The translations under genes were made by a program, and so were the position numbers. A DNA stretch of 64,000 nt, taken from Eretmocerus hayati. Lineage: Eukaryota > Arthropoda > Insecta > Hymenoptera > Aphelinidae. Shown in pieces: positions 1-11,930 of the stretch. Below the pieces are notes generated by a model that searched no databases, was not told the DNA's origin, and saw only the letters and a list, made by a program, of their open reading frames with translations. The stretch's first letter is position 1, and the number at the start of each line of letters is the position of its first letter. Where the stretch lies: the NCBI GenBank assembly GCA_029851415.1, contig CM056743.1:2666001-2730000 (forward strand), given 5' to 3'.

Positions 1-1295
1 AGTTTTCTAGAATCTCAGTATTCCGCGATTTAAATAAATCTTGAAATCTTGGTGCAAAACTGGTTCCGGATTCGGTTTCTACATCAAATATACAGAGAAA
101 GTCGTTTTTGGTCGATGCGCTACTTCTTACACAATATTTCGGCGTCCAGTGTAATAAGTGTCCCTCCGAAATAAATAATTTAGCGCTACATCTACGATCC
201 TGCTACTCAAGTAATTATAATGGAGATCGAACCCATCCCCTGCCTAATTATTGTGTAACGGTTTTCGACGTAAAATTTGACAAGGAATCGAGGAAAATTT
301 CGAATCAACGTAATTAAGCCGCACGCAAAATCTCGTCCGTCCGGATCCCCTCGAGCAGGACTGCCAACGTGAAATCGTAAGCACACCTGCCAACTTAACG
401 GGTGAGAATATGACTTCGAAGAGCGAGAATAAACCTTGTGTGTCGCATGTACTGGAATATCCATTAATCACGTTAGGACGGATTCCCAATTACTTGACCC
501 CTCCCCCAATCGTAAAGAAGAGTAAGATCGTTCAAGACCCCCCCCCCCTTCCCCATATCTTACGTAAGGATTCCAATCCTAGAAAGAGCGAAAATCAGAA
601 GTCTTAAGACTCAACAAGTTTTGACCATTGAGCAATATTGATTTCGATTCAGCCTGATCAACCTGTAGATACAGTAATCAAAAGATGCAATTTATGGGCA
701 TGATGAATTTTTCCGCAAGGCATACCGCGAAACTCTGATCGCCACATGATCACTTCGAGGTCGAAACAAAGGTGGGCAAATTCGAAAAAATGAGCGTGTT
801 GCCATGCAGTTTGGAAAGTTATCATCGTAGTCAGTATATAATGGTCGCATCACAACCAAACAGAATGACATACATACGAAATTCACTCTCTATTTCTTTT
901 ATATTTCAAAAATAGAAATCAATGATGTTGTACTGTGGTTTCATGACTCCTGCGGGTGGTCGAGATACTCTTCCTTCCGGCTTTGGTGGTGAGTTGTTTG
1001 CGAGATGCCTTCACGCAAAATAGTGGATGACGGGCCAAAACCGTCTCATAGCGCTGGTGCGGAGCAGTGCATGTGTCACTGGTAATTTGCGCGCGTGAGT
1101 GCTTCTGTTGAGCGGACCCAAGTGCTGGAAAATTCATGCACTTTTCGCGGTCATCGCGTTGTGCTTCTTCTCCGCCGAATAGATGTTGTAAGTATATATA
1201 GTTGTAGTTTCGGGGTGCACAGAGACGAGATGGCTAACGCGTGTGTTCAATCAAAGTTACAATGCTCAGGTTTGTGAAATATGTAGCCTGCCTAT
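1..1295. other. No recognisable gene
   Basis: I see no gene or known repeat here. Open frames are short, overlap on both strands and lack any familiar motif. There is a run of ten C near 538-547. The stretch may be old intergenic or decayed transposon sequence. Confidence 0.4.
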
Positions 1296-1424
1296 TTTCT
1301 TCAGAACAGATTTTGGTTTAAAAACAATTACTCATTCTCATTCCTAGAACCAAGTACTGTTAGTGAACCCCCAAATAGGAGTATGCCGTACTGGGTTCTG
1401 GGAATGGGAATCAGTAATTGTTCT
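1296..1424. repeat. Small imperfect palindrome (MITE-like)
   Basis: The sequence AACAATTACT near 1325 returns inverted as AGTAATTGTT near 1417. Between them, matching arms read CATTCCTAGAACC and GGTTCTGGGAATG around a loop of about 30 bases. The arms are near 40 bp. This is the form of a small non-autonomous DNA element, but no target duplication or family could be assigned. Confidence 0.5.
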
Positions 1425-1465
1425 CAAATCTCGATTGAATATCTAAAGAAAATAGGCAGTCTATA

Positions 1466-1841
1466 TGTTGTAGTGCGCCGGCTGGACTTGAGGTATAGGC
1501 TAGGACTCACAAAGAATCACACTCGGAGATTTAGACACAAAACCACGCGAGTTTATTTAACGAGCACACTTTATACAAATGAAACCAGAGAGGCAACGTT
1601 CTGGAAGTACACAGAGGTATAATCACAGTGGTGCTATCAAAAAAGACAAAACATGGTTTTAACGAAAAGAGAGTTGGTGCGAGGTATACGGTTGTGCTGC
1701 CTGCACAAGACAGAAACCGGCGCGAACATGTGAGAAACGCGCGAACGATGTTTGCGTGCGCGCGCAACTAAGTTGCGACGACGACGATGAATCAAGCGCC
1801 TCGAGCCTGGCAGCGGCGCATCCAAGCATAGAACTCTAACA
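1466..1841 (-). repeat. 3' LTR of the copia element
   Basis: This is the left-hand copy of the LTR (3' on the element's minus strand). It aligns along its whole length with 6061-6441 with many substitutions and a few small gaps, so the insertion is not recent. It is bounded by TG and CA and lies next to the polypurine tract at 1842-1853. Confidence 0.85.
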
Positions 1842-3154
1842 CTCCCTCCCTTTGCATGGATCTAGTCGTCTAGTGTTAATTCTTTATTTTACTCCATTCA
1901 TGGGTGTTTATCTGAGTAAGAGACCGTTCGGTAGATCCCGCAACTCGAGCAACTGCCACTTTATGTAGTAGGGCTGTTCTAAGGTAAATTTTTAAGAACT
2001 TCGAAAGAGGACCGCTTGTAGTATAGAGCCTAAAAGCTCATACCTGCGAGATTCTCGATCTCACGAAGTATTTCCATTCGGTGTTGGCTTCTCGTATAGA
2101 TTCTTACTTCATTCCTCGTGTTGCTGAATTCATGACCTTATCCCATGTGTAATTCTCAAAGTATCAGCTAAGTCATCAAAATGGCTTCAATTTCGGCTGC
2201 TTGTCACGAATAGTTAAGCTCCTAGTGAGTATAGCTTCTATAACTTTCATACATCATGTCCTGGACGTATCCCCGTCACCACTGCGGTATCTGCTTTCAA
2301 GTACATCCGTTTGATTTCTAAATAGGCTTCTATATGATGTTCAAACTGCTACTATGTTTAACTTCAAACCAGGGAACGTTTTCGGTCCTCCTAAGTAATG
2401 AATTCAAACGCAGCGTTCAAGACTGATATAATATCCCAACTTCTCTCTCCGTAATCTTCTGCCCGTATCACGGACAAACGAGATATTTGATGGCCGGACA
2501 ACCTTCCACGCATATGTTCTCGATGTCATGGATCTACATATCATGTCGATAACTTTAGACCCGAGACCGACCTCATTCATGCGTGGTTCACATACGATCG
2601 CATGAGATACTTTGCTTCAAGGCCACTTAGTTTCCTTGCTCAGAAGGACTGTAAAATTGCCAAATATGAATGCTCAACAGCAGTGCTTCTAGTATAACTT
2701 CTAGGATTTTCCTTGAACTAATATTTGCAATCAGCGAGGCATCCAGACATCACCTTCTATAGTTGACGTGAACGAACATGTAGTTTATTACGAATATATT
2801 GTAAGAGTGAGCTCAGCACTGTATTAGTCATCTTACGATGAATCAGAATTCTCGCAAATATATTGAAGATGTGTCACAAAGAAGTGCATAGTCTCTCTGC
2901 ACTAATTTACAAATAAATGTGTCTGGTACGAGCTGGTACGATACAGGGTATAGAAGAGGCACCTACTGCACAGCCAGGCAGACGGCTCAAGACCAGCAAG
3001 CCTCATACACGGCTCCGTGTCACTTGTACCAACATATTAAATAGAGTTTCAGTTATTAATCAGAAAGCCGATCTCATCCTATATTTCACGCCCTCTCCGC
3101 GGACATTACAGAACAGAATTGATTGATGTCTATTTTCTGTTCAAATACAAGTAC

Positions 3155-4558
3155 CACTCTGATGAGAGTAGTTCCACGTGGAAGCGACCTCCGAAAGAGG
3201 GTCATGTTTCAGATGCTTTTGTTCACATGTTTATTCGATTCTATGATATAGAATATGAAGATTCCATCACCTATGGGGTCCCGGAAAAATTATTTTGGCC
3301 CATGGCGAGAATTTTCGAAAATGAAGTAAAATACATTTTTTAATTCTAACAACTTTTTTCCACTGAAATGCAAATAAGTCGAGTTTGCTTACAGATAGAG
3401 ATATGCAGGTTGCGGCATTCAAAAAGCCTTCCAAAAACCTATCGTAATCGCTATTAGAAAGTTGATTTTGAGGTTATGAGCGGCCTATACAAGCAAAAGT
3501 AAAAAGACTACTAAACAGTGAATTTTTTAGTTGCCTATTTTTTAATTTCTGATAAACACAAATTTGATCTAAAATTTTGTGTTCTTCCAGGAAAGATTGG
3601 TCCTGATTTCCTTTCCCGCGATCTAAGACCAGTTTTTTCAAATTTTCGCGAACCTGTTTTCTAAGTAGTTTGAAATCGTCTGTTTACTACGCATGCGCAG
3701 AAAAGTAGACTCTTGAAACCGATTGTATTGGGAAAACAAGAACATTTCCTTTGGAATGACCACTCGGCAAGATCAATTTCACCAATTTGGCTCGGAGTTA
3801 CAGCCTACGAAAGATGAAGCTTCAGCTCGAGTGATTCAATAGGCAAATGATATATCGTGCCACAGCTCGTGCCCGGATTTTCCTACTGTTGTTGCGGTGG
3901 CTGCGATCCACCTCTGGGTGGTTATCGAGATTTGGTAGTCTTTCAAACGTTGTAGCTCTGAACCAAATTGATAAAATTGACTTTGTCAAGTCATCATTTT
4001 GAAGGAAATTTTCTTGGCTTTCCCATAGAATTGGTTTCGATAGTGCGAATTCCTGCGCATGCGCAGTAAACAGACAATTTCGAACTGCCTAGAAAAAGGT
4101 TTGCGAAAGTTTGAAAAAACAGGCCTTAGACGGCGGAAAAGGGAATCGGGACCACTTTTTTGTGGAAGAACATAAAACTCTACATCAAACATGTGAATTT
4201 CGGAAATTAAAAGGAATAAGCCACTGAGAAATTCACTAATCAGTGATTTTTACGATTTGGTCGTACAGGCCGCCCATAACGGTTTCGATAGGTTTTCGAA
4301 AGACCTTTTGAATGCGCAATCCGCTTACCTCCATCTGTAAGCAAACTCGACTTATTTGCATTTCAGTGGAAAGAAGTTGCTCGAATCTTTGGAAAATGCA
4401 TGTTACTTCATTTTCGAAAATTCCCGCTATGAGACCAGCGTCATGGAAATTTCATATTTTGTACCATAGAATCGAATAAATATGTTAACAAAAGGATCTG
4501 AGACATGATCCTTTTTCGCAGGTCGCTTCCGCGTGGCACTACTCATGAGCCATTATTG
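3155..4558. repeat. Foldback element of about 1.4 kb inside the copia element
   Basis: Arms of over 600 bp (about 3155-3820 and 3935-4558) are inverted copies. Matching landmarks include GCAAATAAGTCGAGTTTGC (3370) with its complement near 4350, and CGCATGCGCAG on both arms. The loop is about 110 bp. The outer ends carry related sequence around TTCCACGTGGAAG and GCTTCCGCGTGGCA. I see no transposase. It interrupts the copia pol region and so arrived after that element. Confidence 0.75.
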
Positions 4559-4639
4559 TTACACTGTTCTATGCTAAGTCAACGCCAGGTACTCTTTGTA
4601 CTTCAATGTGTCCAAGGTTCGTATTCCGTTTAGTATCAA

Positions 4640-4960
4640 AGTGCTATCACACGTAACCGAACTTCAAGCATCCGTCGGAGAAGATTTTGTAGTTTTCTTT
4701 CTCCTCAGGATTTATTTGCGATGACAAATAAGCCAGACAGCCTCATCTTCTAAAGTCAGATCTACATGTGACGATTTTTCAGGTCCAAAACTCCTTTAAC
4801 AGAGTCTCGAGGCACGAATTGAAGCATGTCGGTATGTCGTCCATATGAATGGCTCCTCATAATGGAAGCAACACCATTATTTTAGGTATGCCAGGGCTCA
4901 ACGGAAGGGTTTCCATCATCAATAGTAGCGTCTCATTCATCTTTCGAGCTGTGCTATTTT
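4640..4960 (-). pseudogene. Copia integrase remnant
   Basis: Read on the minus strand with stops skipped, the segment gives pieces resembling the C-terminal part of copia integrase: a run around RKMNETLL (compare the family's RMNRTLL), then IPKIM, then FRR followed by GCLAYL and a KIF/GYV block like the family's FGCLAYV and IFIGY. At least two stops interrupt it. It sits in the right order downstream of the 5' LTR. The family call comes from recalled motif spacing, not an alignment. Confidence 0.55.
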
Positions 4961-5663
4961 ATGAAGCCAAGCTGCAACCGTAAGTAGCACAAAAAACGGC
5001 TTCGATGTATCCTCCTCTTATGATTCCGGAAATAGGCGTTTCTTCGGACAAGTCTCAACTTCGTTTTTGTGCATTGTTGCATAGGATTCAATTCCCTCCT
5101 AAAGGTTGCCAGTAGGCGCGTCTATCAATCTGCTCTCTTCAAGAGAATGTGCGAGTTGCACTTCTCTATTCTGTCGATGTTGAGTTGTCGTAGATTTCCA
5201 TCTTGTTTCGCATTTTTAGAGCTCATTTTTATTCTCCTTCTTCCGAATCCCTGCATAGAATTTCTCTCTGATGGCATGTTGTTGGAACTTCCGACTAAGA
5301 TTGCTATATGAGTTCAGCGGTTGTATCCATCAGAGTGCTGATGCACATTTTCGGCACTCTCTCTTTCTGGTTGTTCAACACTACCTCGGAGTGAATTGCC
5401 TCTCCATCGAATCCATGAATCTTATCGAGTAGCGAATCAGCCGATCTCTTTTCGGCTTTTTGCAGCAGGTGAGGTGACTAGTGCAGTCCCCCATGAGTCG
5501 AAACTTCTAACCACCACTTCCAAGTTCAAACTAGAACTCCTCATTTCAATTTCAAATAAATTAGCATAAGCAAAAAAATTTTCAGATACTCTTAGAAAAA
5601 TAAGCGAATCTTCTAAGCGACATCCTCTAAGTTCAAACTATCGCTTCTAATCTCAACTTGGAA

Positions 5664-6056
5664 TCAATTTTTGCAGGAGCAGAAGATTCTGACGTTGTTT
5701 TCAAAAGGATGAACAACCACTTCTAGCTTCGGAAATAAACTTCTTCTAGGTGTGCAATTCTGGCGAATGCAGCTTAACCTGTACTCATCGTGATGCGCAC
5801 CTGCATGAAAAGTGGTGCGAATGCCGGTACACAGCAACCTCTGTACAGATCCGATGCCCAGTCTTCGAAAGCCCTTTACACCTGCTTCAACGACACGGCA
5901 CTCCCGCACATTATACACTGCCCCAACCTCACAGTCCACGTAGCTGTACTCACTCAGCATCCTCGTACAATGACAGCGATCCGCTCTCCGAGTCGATGAC
6001 CTCGTTCGATGTACAAATTCCCCTTGACGAAAATCTGGACGGCGGGCTGTGCCCAT
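5664..6056 (-). pseudogene. Possible gag-region remnant of the copia element
   Basis: A 130-residue open frame lies just after the primer binding site, where copia gag should begin. It is rich in Arg and Cys and shows no clear zinc knuckle. An overlapping 102-residue frame is open on the plus strand, so openness alone proves little. I call it gag only from its position. Confidence 0.25.
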
Positions 6057-6060
6057 GACC

Positions 6061-6441
6061 TGTTGTAGTGCGCCAGCTGGACTCGAGGTATAGGCTAGGA
6101 TTCACAAAGTATCACACTCCGAGATTGAGACACAAAACCACGCGAGTTTATTTATCGAGAACACTTAATACAAATGAAGCCAGAAAGGCAACGTTCTGGA
6201 AGTACGCAGAAGTATAGACACAATGGTGCTATCAAAAAAGCAAAACGCAGTATTAACGACAAGAGAGTTACTGCGAGGTGTACGGTTGTGGTGCCTGCAC
6301 AAGACAGAAAACGGAGCAAACATGTGAGAGACGCGCGGACAATGACTGCGTGCGCGCGCAACTAAGTTGAGACGACGACGACGACAATAAACCAAGCGCC
6401 TCGAGCCTGGCAGCGGCGCATCCAAGCAGAGGACTCTAACG
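6061..6441 (-). repeat. 5' LTR of the copia element
   Basis: This is the right-hand copy of the LTR (5' on the minus strand). The primer binding site lies at about 6047-6060. The 5-bp target duplication CTATA follows at 6442-6446. Confidence 0.85.
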
Positions 6442-6596
6442 CTATACATATTTCACGAACGTGGACGTTGGAACTCTGATCGTACACACACGCGCAGCCA
6501 TCACGTGTCTGTGCCTCCCAAGACAACTATATACTTACAAGACCTATTCGGTGGAGGAGAAGCACAACGCGTAGATCGCAGAAAAAGTATATGTTA

Positions 6597-6599
6597 GTA

Positions 6600-6630
<31 letters not shown>

Positions 6631-6745
6631 GTGTGTGTGTGTGTAAGTGTGTGTGTGTGTGTGTGTGAGTGGATGTATTTGTGCATGTCTGTGTGATGTG
6701 TGAGATAGAATGAGTGCACGTATATGTGTGTGTCTGTGTGAGTTA
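6597..6745. repeat. (GT)n microsatellite
   Basis: A long interrupted GT repeat gives a false reading frame of alternating His and Thr on the minus strand. It continues as degenerate GTGTGT tracts to about 6745. Confidence 0.95.
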
Positions 6746-6931
6746 CATTTCAATTTTCTCATATTTTTTTCAATTTGATAGAATCATGAAAATAATTACG
6801 TACCATTGCAGCCTTCTATGATGAAGTTTGACTGTTCTTGTATTCTCTGTAGTTTGATTCCCGGAACGACTCGTCGACTCTCAGGAGTGCCATCAAACTC
6901 ACCCTACGATGGTTTGAGAAGGACTGGCGCT

Positions 6932-9061
6932 ACCCGTATAAAAATTTTACGGGCATGCCCTAACAAAAATTAGGCCCCGTACGGGAATGGTGCGGCCGGG
7001 GTTAGGGCAAACTCAGGGCGGGACCAGGGCATGCAACGCTGCGCAGAACGGCGCCCGCACGGGTGCCCGAATGTTTCCCCAACTCTTCCACAGCCTGCTC
7101 GTCGCCCTGATAGTGCCACTATGGTGCCCTCAGTGCGGTCTGTCCGTCTTGCTGCTTTCATAACATAGCAGAAAATCCAAACTGAAATACGAAAAATTAC
7201 CTTCTACAGCCGACCGCTTGAGTTTTCATGATTTTGCAGATCCAAAATCTTTGACCCTTTCGAAATGAATCTAGTAGAGTCGATACCAGAGACGCGAGTT
7301 ATCATGGAGATTCTTTACTTACAAATGCAAGAGTGAGGTTAACCTGGCAGAAATGCTGCAATGATATGAAAGTGATGAGATGATTGTCATAAATTTGTGA
7401 CAAGTATCAAAAGCAACGTGATGCAGAATCCTAAAGTTATGCTTCTTATAGATCTAGATTCTAACTAGATTGATTCTCCTGCTCTGTGGGGTCTTGGTCA
7501 AAGTGCAGATACTTTGAAGATACCACAAATAAGTTCTCGAGCCAGGCCCCGCATGATTGGAGCTCTCATAGTACAATTTCCCAACTAGTCTAATGTTCCA
7601 GCTCAATAGAAATTAGAATAGTGATTCTCAGTTTCATTCAAGTGTTTCTCGACTCCAACTCTGAGGAAAATTAATTCTGTGATTAGATACAGTTTCAAGG
7701 CATGCTTAATAGTCTAATTTTTCACAGCTTTTGGCTATATGTGTCTTATTTGATATGTAAGGGTGCTGACTTAAAACTCACTCGTTGCTCAAATACTCTA
7801 GAGTATTGATCTCAACCTTATCTTACTTGCGTTCGAAAATACTATACTGATTCATCATGAATGCAGTGAGTCCCATTGAAGGTTTATTTCCCATCACATT
7901 CTAGTATCTCCTTTTTCAACTAGGCGAGTAAAAGATGCATGGAATTTGATTGACATTTGTGGGAGAGGGTTAGAAATTTCAAAATGCAATAAATGCTCTT
8001 TACCTTTTTTTCCAAAGTTCAACGCTTTGGATCAAAGAATGGAATTGTGTGTATTTGTGATGGATTACTTTGTAATGTTAACCATGGTTCACCTCATCTT
8101 ACATCACAATCTTATTGAAGGAAAACTTTTATTCATAGCTCATGGAGTTGACAATCATATGTGAATATGGTTTTAAAGAGCTTTTGATGACTCAATTAGT
8201 GCGACAACATAGCGAAGTATTAGTTATAGGAAAGAGTGAGTCGATTAATGGTCCAGCATCATATAGCCACCGTCTTGTGAGAAATATCATTACATCTCCT
8301 GCTGTGCTAAAACATCAATCAATTCTAAAACACAGGATATTCAAACTGAGTCATGCCACAAGTTGGGTACTTTGAGTAAGCAGCTCATCGCATGTCACCT
8401 CCGCATACTCAGGGAATTAACCATGAATCTCTCAAAGTCTTGTAGATTCATCAGGGAAATTGTCAGTTTCAATGTCCAATACCAGTGACAAAAACGCGAA
8501 TGATAATCAATGGCAATTTCAGTGACTCCAGTACTCAAGTCATTGCCATAGCCCTATTTTGGCTCATTTGTGCATTATTTCTCATTGAGGCTCTACTTGA
8601 AATGTAAAGGTGAATCAGATTTTCTTGTTAGTTAGCATGAATACATCTTTGAGTAAAAAAAAACATGAAAATAGTAAATGATGGAACTGTACAGGACTTC
8701 ACCTACAAAGTTACTGGGCTTGAGGAAATTTACAATGGGAAAAACTAAACTTCATCCGCGAAAATATTATAACTGTCTCCCAATTTAGCTTCTGGCTTCG
8801 TACAGTGACTGTCGTTCATTATTTATCCATTTTGAATCGTGGTTTCGCTAGATTTTCCCCAGCCAATCTTACGATTCACATTAGAAGGCCACTGCCCGCA
8901 TGACGCCCCAATCGCGCCACATCACTTTCCTGACTTGAAGTTAGGGCGGCGGTGTGCCAAGCGTTGCATGCCCGCGCCCAGCCCGTACGGGTGGTAAGCG
9001 GGCAGTTAGGGAACCCGTACGGGCCCCGTCGCCTTCCCTCACTCGATTCTTATCCGGGTAC
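6932..9061. repeat. Putative foldback element with GC-rich ends
   Basis: The left end reads TACCCGTATAAAAAT and the right end, inverted, TACCCGGATAAGAAT. Inside these, GGGCATGCAACGCT (about 7028) returns as AGCGTTGCATGCCC (about 8960), and CCCGTACGGG blocks occur near both ends. The GC-rich ends contrast with an AT-rich middle where I see no gene. The arms are more diverged than in the other foldbacks, so the exact limits are uncertain. Confidence 0.5.
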
Positions 9062-10079
9062 TTGCCGTCTTGGTTTTGTATATAGCTGCTTTCAGCCTCC
9101 TGTATCGGCTTTCATGATAATCTTTGTTCCGTGTATCTAAGTACTTATCTCATCTAAGTTTATCCTATTATATGAGATCATCTTAAAGTTATCTTGGACT
9201 AATCTTTTCATCTGAACGCCATCTTTGGCTTATATTTTGATATTCTCGTTATCTTCCCGTGATCTTCAAATGAGCTTGCCGTTTCTCCATTATCTTTCGA
9301 TTGTCTTTTCATTGCAATGACATTTCATGTTAATTCAATCGCTCTCAATTATTCTTTCAATCTTCTGCCATACCGTACGGAACTGTTCTCGACCGGATCA
9401 GGCCGAATTAGATCATCCGTGCGTCCGTCCATCCATTTCCCGACCTGTGGACGCGTTCACCTCGAAATGTAAATCGAACGTATTCTTTAGGTTAAGGAAA
9501 CTCTTCATGAACTTCTATGATTTTCAGTAAGTGGCACCGTGTCAATTTGAGTTGTGATCGATAGATTTCTAAAGCGGCTACTCGCAAACGGTAGCTTGTC
9601 ACCCGGAAAACGTGCAACAAAGTCCTAGATTTGAATGTACACAAATCAGTAAAACACCTCCAATTCACGCAGGTTCGCAATATCTTTTCGCGATATTTGA
9701 AGACCTTTCCTGCAGGTCTAAATACTCAAACTGGGTGATAGTTCATCAGCGTGATCTGTTCTATTTAATAACTATGGTCTTACGCATTCCGCCTCCAAAC
9801 CTTCTGGGGGCTCGAAGCCTGCTTCCGTATGCATCCTCCTCTGTATCATAAAGGTGATATTGAACATAGACAATAAGAATATGTTGTCTTGAACAAGGAA
9901 TAATGTAATGAAAATGGGTAGAAATTGCAATTACCCTCGTGAGATCAGATAAGTCAGTTCGAATTTTTTATTGATTGGAATGAACCCGTTTGTTCATTCC
10001 GTTCACCCATTTCGCTAAGAGAAGGCATTGTGCTAATCTCTTGGAGCAGCGTGTTTATTCCTCTATTGTTGGCCTCGGA
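9062..10079. other. No recognisable gene
   Basis: Nothing identifiable. From about 9120 to 9310 the plus strand is pyrimidine-rich with repeated TTATCTT-like words, a weak low-complexity signal. Open frames up to 79 residues have no motif. Confidence 0.4.
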
Positions 10080-10247
10080 TTTGAGGCCATGCTTAGTCAG
10101 GAATTATCGATCGGGATTTGATTATCGAGAGATTAATCAATGAAAGAATGATTTTGACTGACATCGTGAAAAAACGCCTGAACCAAGGATCGAACTGGGA
10201 ACCTGTTTTGCCGGGGAGATGCTCTACCGGTGAGCTATCTAGAGCCC
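10080..10247 (-). mobile_element. tRNA-derived SINE
   Basis: On the minus strand the head (about 10,247-10,180) has both internal RNA polymerase III promoter boxes: an A box TAGCTCACCGGTAGAGCA and a B box GTTCGATCC. The acceptor arms do not pair and no CCA end is plausible, so this is not a working tRNA gene. A non-tRNA tail follows and ends around CCGATCGATAATT. The same tail occurs separately on the plus strand near 10,960-11,012, which shows it is a repeat family. Confidence 0.65.
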
Positions 10248-10729
10248 AGCAGATTCCTGTCTCGATATCTTGCAACCATAATCGTCCTTGAGCCTTTGAG
10301 TAATGATTGGGAGATTTCTCGTACATCTTCGCTTAATTGTGCCATTTCAGTAAAAGCCACTTTCCAGAATAGAGGAGAATATGGTCATCCTTCAAGAGAA
10401 GCACGTGCACATGCACAATGATTCTGATCCTCAGATGCATCACCAAGCGCGAGTTATGTTCTGCCCATCTCAATTTGAGAAGTCATGACAGTTGTACATA
10501 TCAAGTAGCAGAAGTGCCTAGGCTCCTCAAATTTGTAATGTAATCACTGGAACAAGTTATTCATGGCAAATACAACCGAATGGTTCCTGGCTCTTTAATC
10601 AGAGGAAATATCCAGTCAAACGCTAACTCCAACCTCTGAAATCTTTTCTTGGAGAATTTCGATGTGCTAGTGGTATCGTTATAGTTCCACAAAAGGATTT
10701 AGAGTTTGAACAAAAGCTTTTTTCCAAAG

Positions 10730-10960
10730 AAATTTGTGCACAACAATGTGTACAACGTTGGAATTCGATCGATAATACAGCGTTCTTCTGGGCGTTGGGT
10801 ACAGCGCAGTGTACAACGTTGTGCACAACAATGTTGATGGTGTTGTACACTCTGTTGTTGACATCGTTGTGTATAACAATTTACTCAACGTTGGGTACAC
10901 TGCTATTTACAACTTTGTACACCACAAGGCTTACAGCGTTGTCTGTTTGAGTGGGGATGT
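10730..10960. repeat. Cluster of degenerate GTACAACGTTG motifs
   Basis: Words close to TGTACAACGTTG or its complement CAACGTTGTACA recur about eight times in 230 bp in both orientations. The minus strand therefore reads as a repeated Leu-Tyr-Thr-Thr or Cys-Thr-Thr frame with no protein meaning. The SINE-type tail follows directly. Confidence 0.6.
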
Positions 10961-11012
10961 CTCTTTGATTAACATCTCGGCGACCAAACCCCGATCGATA
11001 ATTTCTCATTAA
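10960..11012 (+). repeat. SINE tail copy without tRNA head
   Basis: The segment from GATTAACATCTCGG to CCGATCGATAATT matches the tail of the SINE at 10,080-10,247 in the opposite orientation. No tRNA-like head is found upstream, so it is truncated or a recombinant. Confidence 0.5.
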
Positions 11013-11422
11013 CCAATAAGTTGTTTCCGCTTAGCCCCTCAAAAAGAGCAGTGGTCTTGACTGTGGTTTATGACAAAGTGTCATTAGGAATAAGAATTAT
11101 AATTTCATTTTCAAATGAACATTTCCAAGTTACGATGCCTGACATGCAGTAGAAAGTTGGACGAATGAAGAGCTACAATTTCGATGATTTGGAAAGTTTT
11201 TGGGCTGTGCCCTTTTCTTATCAATAAACTAAGGCGCCCCTAGTATAATTTAGAAATCAAGAAACTCCATAATAAACTGAATAGGGATTTTTACAGCAGT
11301 CTGGTCTCGAAATATTGATTTTGAGCTATATACTTTCAACTTCCAAAGCACCATCAACTTTTGGCGCCCAATATTGCATCGTGAATTCATCCTAATATCA
11401 AATAATATTTTCTATCTGCCAG

Positions 11423-11930
11423 GCATTCTCGAAATGATACAAATTATGGTCAACGATTGGCTAACGGAGAAAACTTCGTGGGAGCGCAAGGTCATGAGGA
11501 AACAAGCTGCCCGAGCACGCATATTACTCATCATTGGTTTTATGCTGTTATTGGAATGCGGTGTAAATTTCACCCTCCTTCCCTTTCTGGGGATCGCTCC
11601 TCGAATTCTCAATAACATTACCGATCCTGGCATGGATCGCGGGCGTTTTCTTCCGACACAAGTTGCTTTTCCTTTTGATGTTATCAGCTCCCCTAGATTT
11701 GAAGTGATGTACATTCTTACATGCTTAGCTGGATCAGCTGACGCTATGGGAGACTTGCTCCCTGTAATGTTATTTGCCACTGCAGTGTTTCATGCTAGCG
11801 GTCAGTATGAGATACTCGGGACCAAGATGCTACATCTTTTTGACGACGTTGGAGGTGATGGAGGTAAAGACAAGAGTAACTTTCAAGCGAGACTGAAACT
11901 TGTCGTCAATGACCAAACACGTCTTCACAG
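11423..11930 (+). CDS. Odorant receptor, central exon (partial gene)
   Basis: This exon codes about 169 residues of an insect odorant receptor (7tm_6 family), a ligand-gated channel subunit that works with Orco in antennal neurons. Family features in order: a DW motif in NDWLTE; WERKVMRKQA, the usual charged stretch before a membrane segment; a hydrophobic run around IIGFMLLLECGVNFTLLP; the FPFD.SSPRFE block; and the GQYEIL stretch. It ends with a basic QTRLHR that leads into the exon at 30,126. The start follows an acceptor TCTATCTGCCAG; the frame is open upstream to 11,374, but that part looks intronic. The donor GTACAT is weak. No stop is seen. The N-terminal exon, about 100 residues, was not found. 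The residues look most like ant or wasp receptors, an inference from memory. Confidence 0.75.

Larger units (their letters stand above)
1466..6441 (-). mobile_element. Copia-family LTR retrotransposon, decayed
   Basis: Two direct repeats of about 376-381 bp (1466-1841 and 6061-6441) bracket 4.2 kb, and CTATA flanks the whole on both sides (1461-1465 and 6442-6446), a 5-bp target duplication. On the minus strand the LTR begins TGTTAGAG and ends CTACAACA. Directly after the 5' LTR is GGTCATGGGCACAG, close to the copia-type primer site that pairs with an internal part of initiator tRNA-Met. Directly before the 3' LTR is AAAGGGAGGGAG, a good polypurine tract. A broken integrase trace near 4640-4960 agrees with copia. 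The reading frames are full of stops, and a foldback of about 1.4 kb lies where the reverse transcriptase should be, so the element cannot move by itself. Confidence 0.85.

Noticed and set aside
6544..6762. 72-residue His/Thr-rich frame
   Set aside because: It is the translation of a GT microsatellite.
10180..10247. tRNA gene on the minus strand
   Set aside because: The A and B boxes are good, but acceptor and T stems do not pair properly and a repeat tail follows. It is a SINE head.
10623..10900. Minus-strand frames with repeated Tyr-Thr-Thr or Cys-Thr-Thr
   Set aside because: They come from the short repeated GTACAACGTTG motif, not from a protein gene.
11412..11780. 122-residue minus-strand frame
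   Set aside because: It is antisense to the odorant receptor exon and has no family features.
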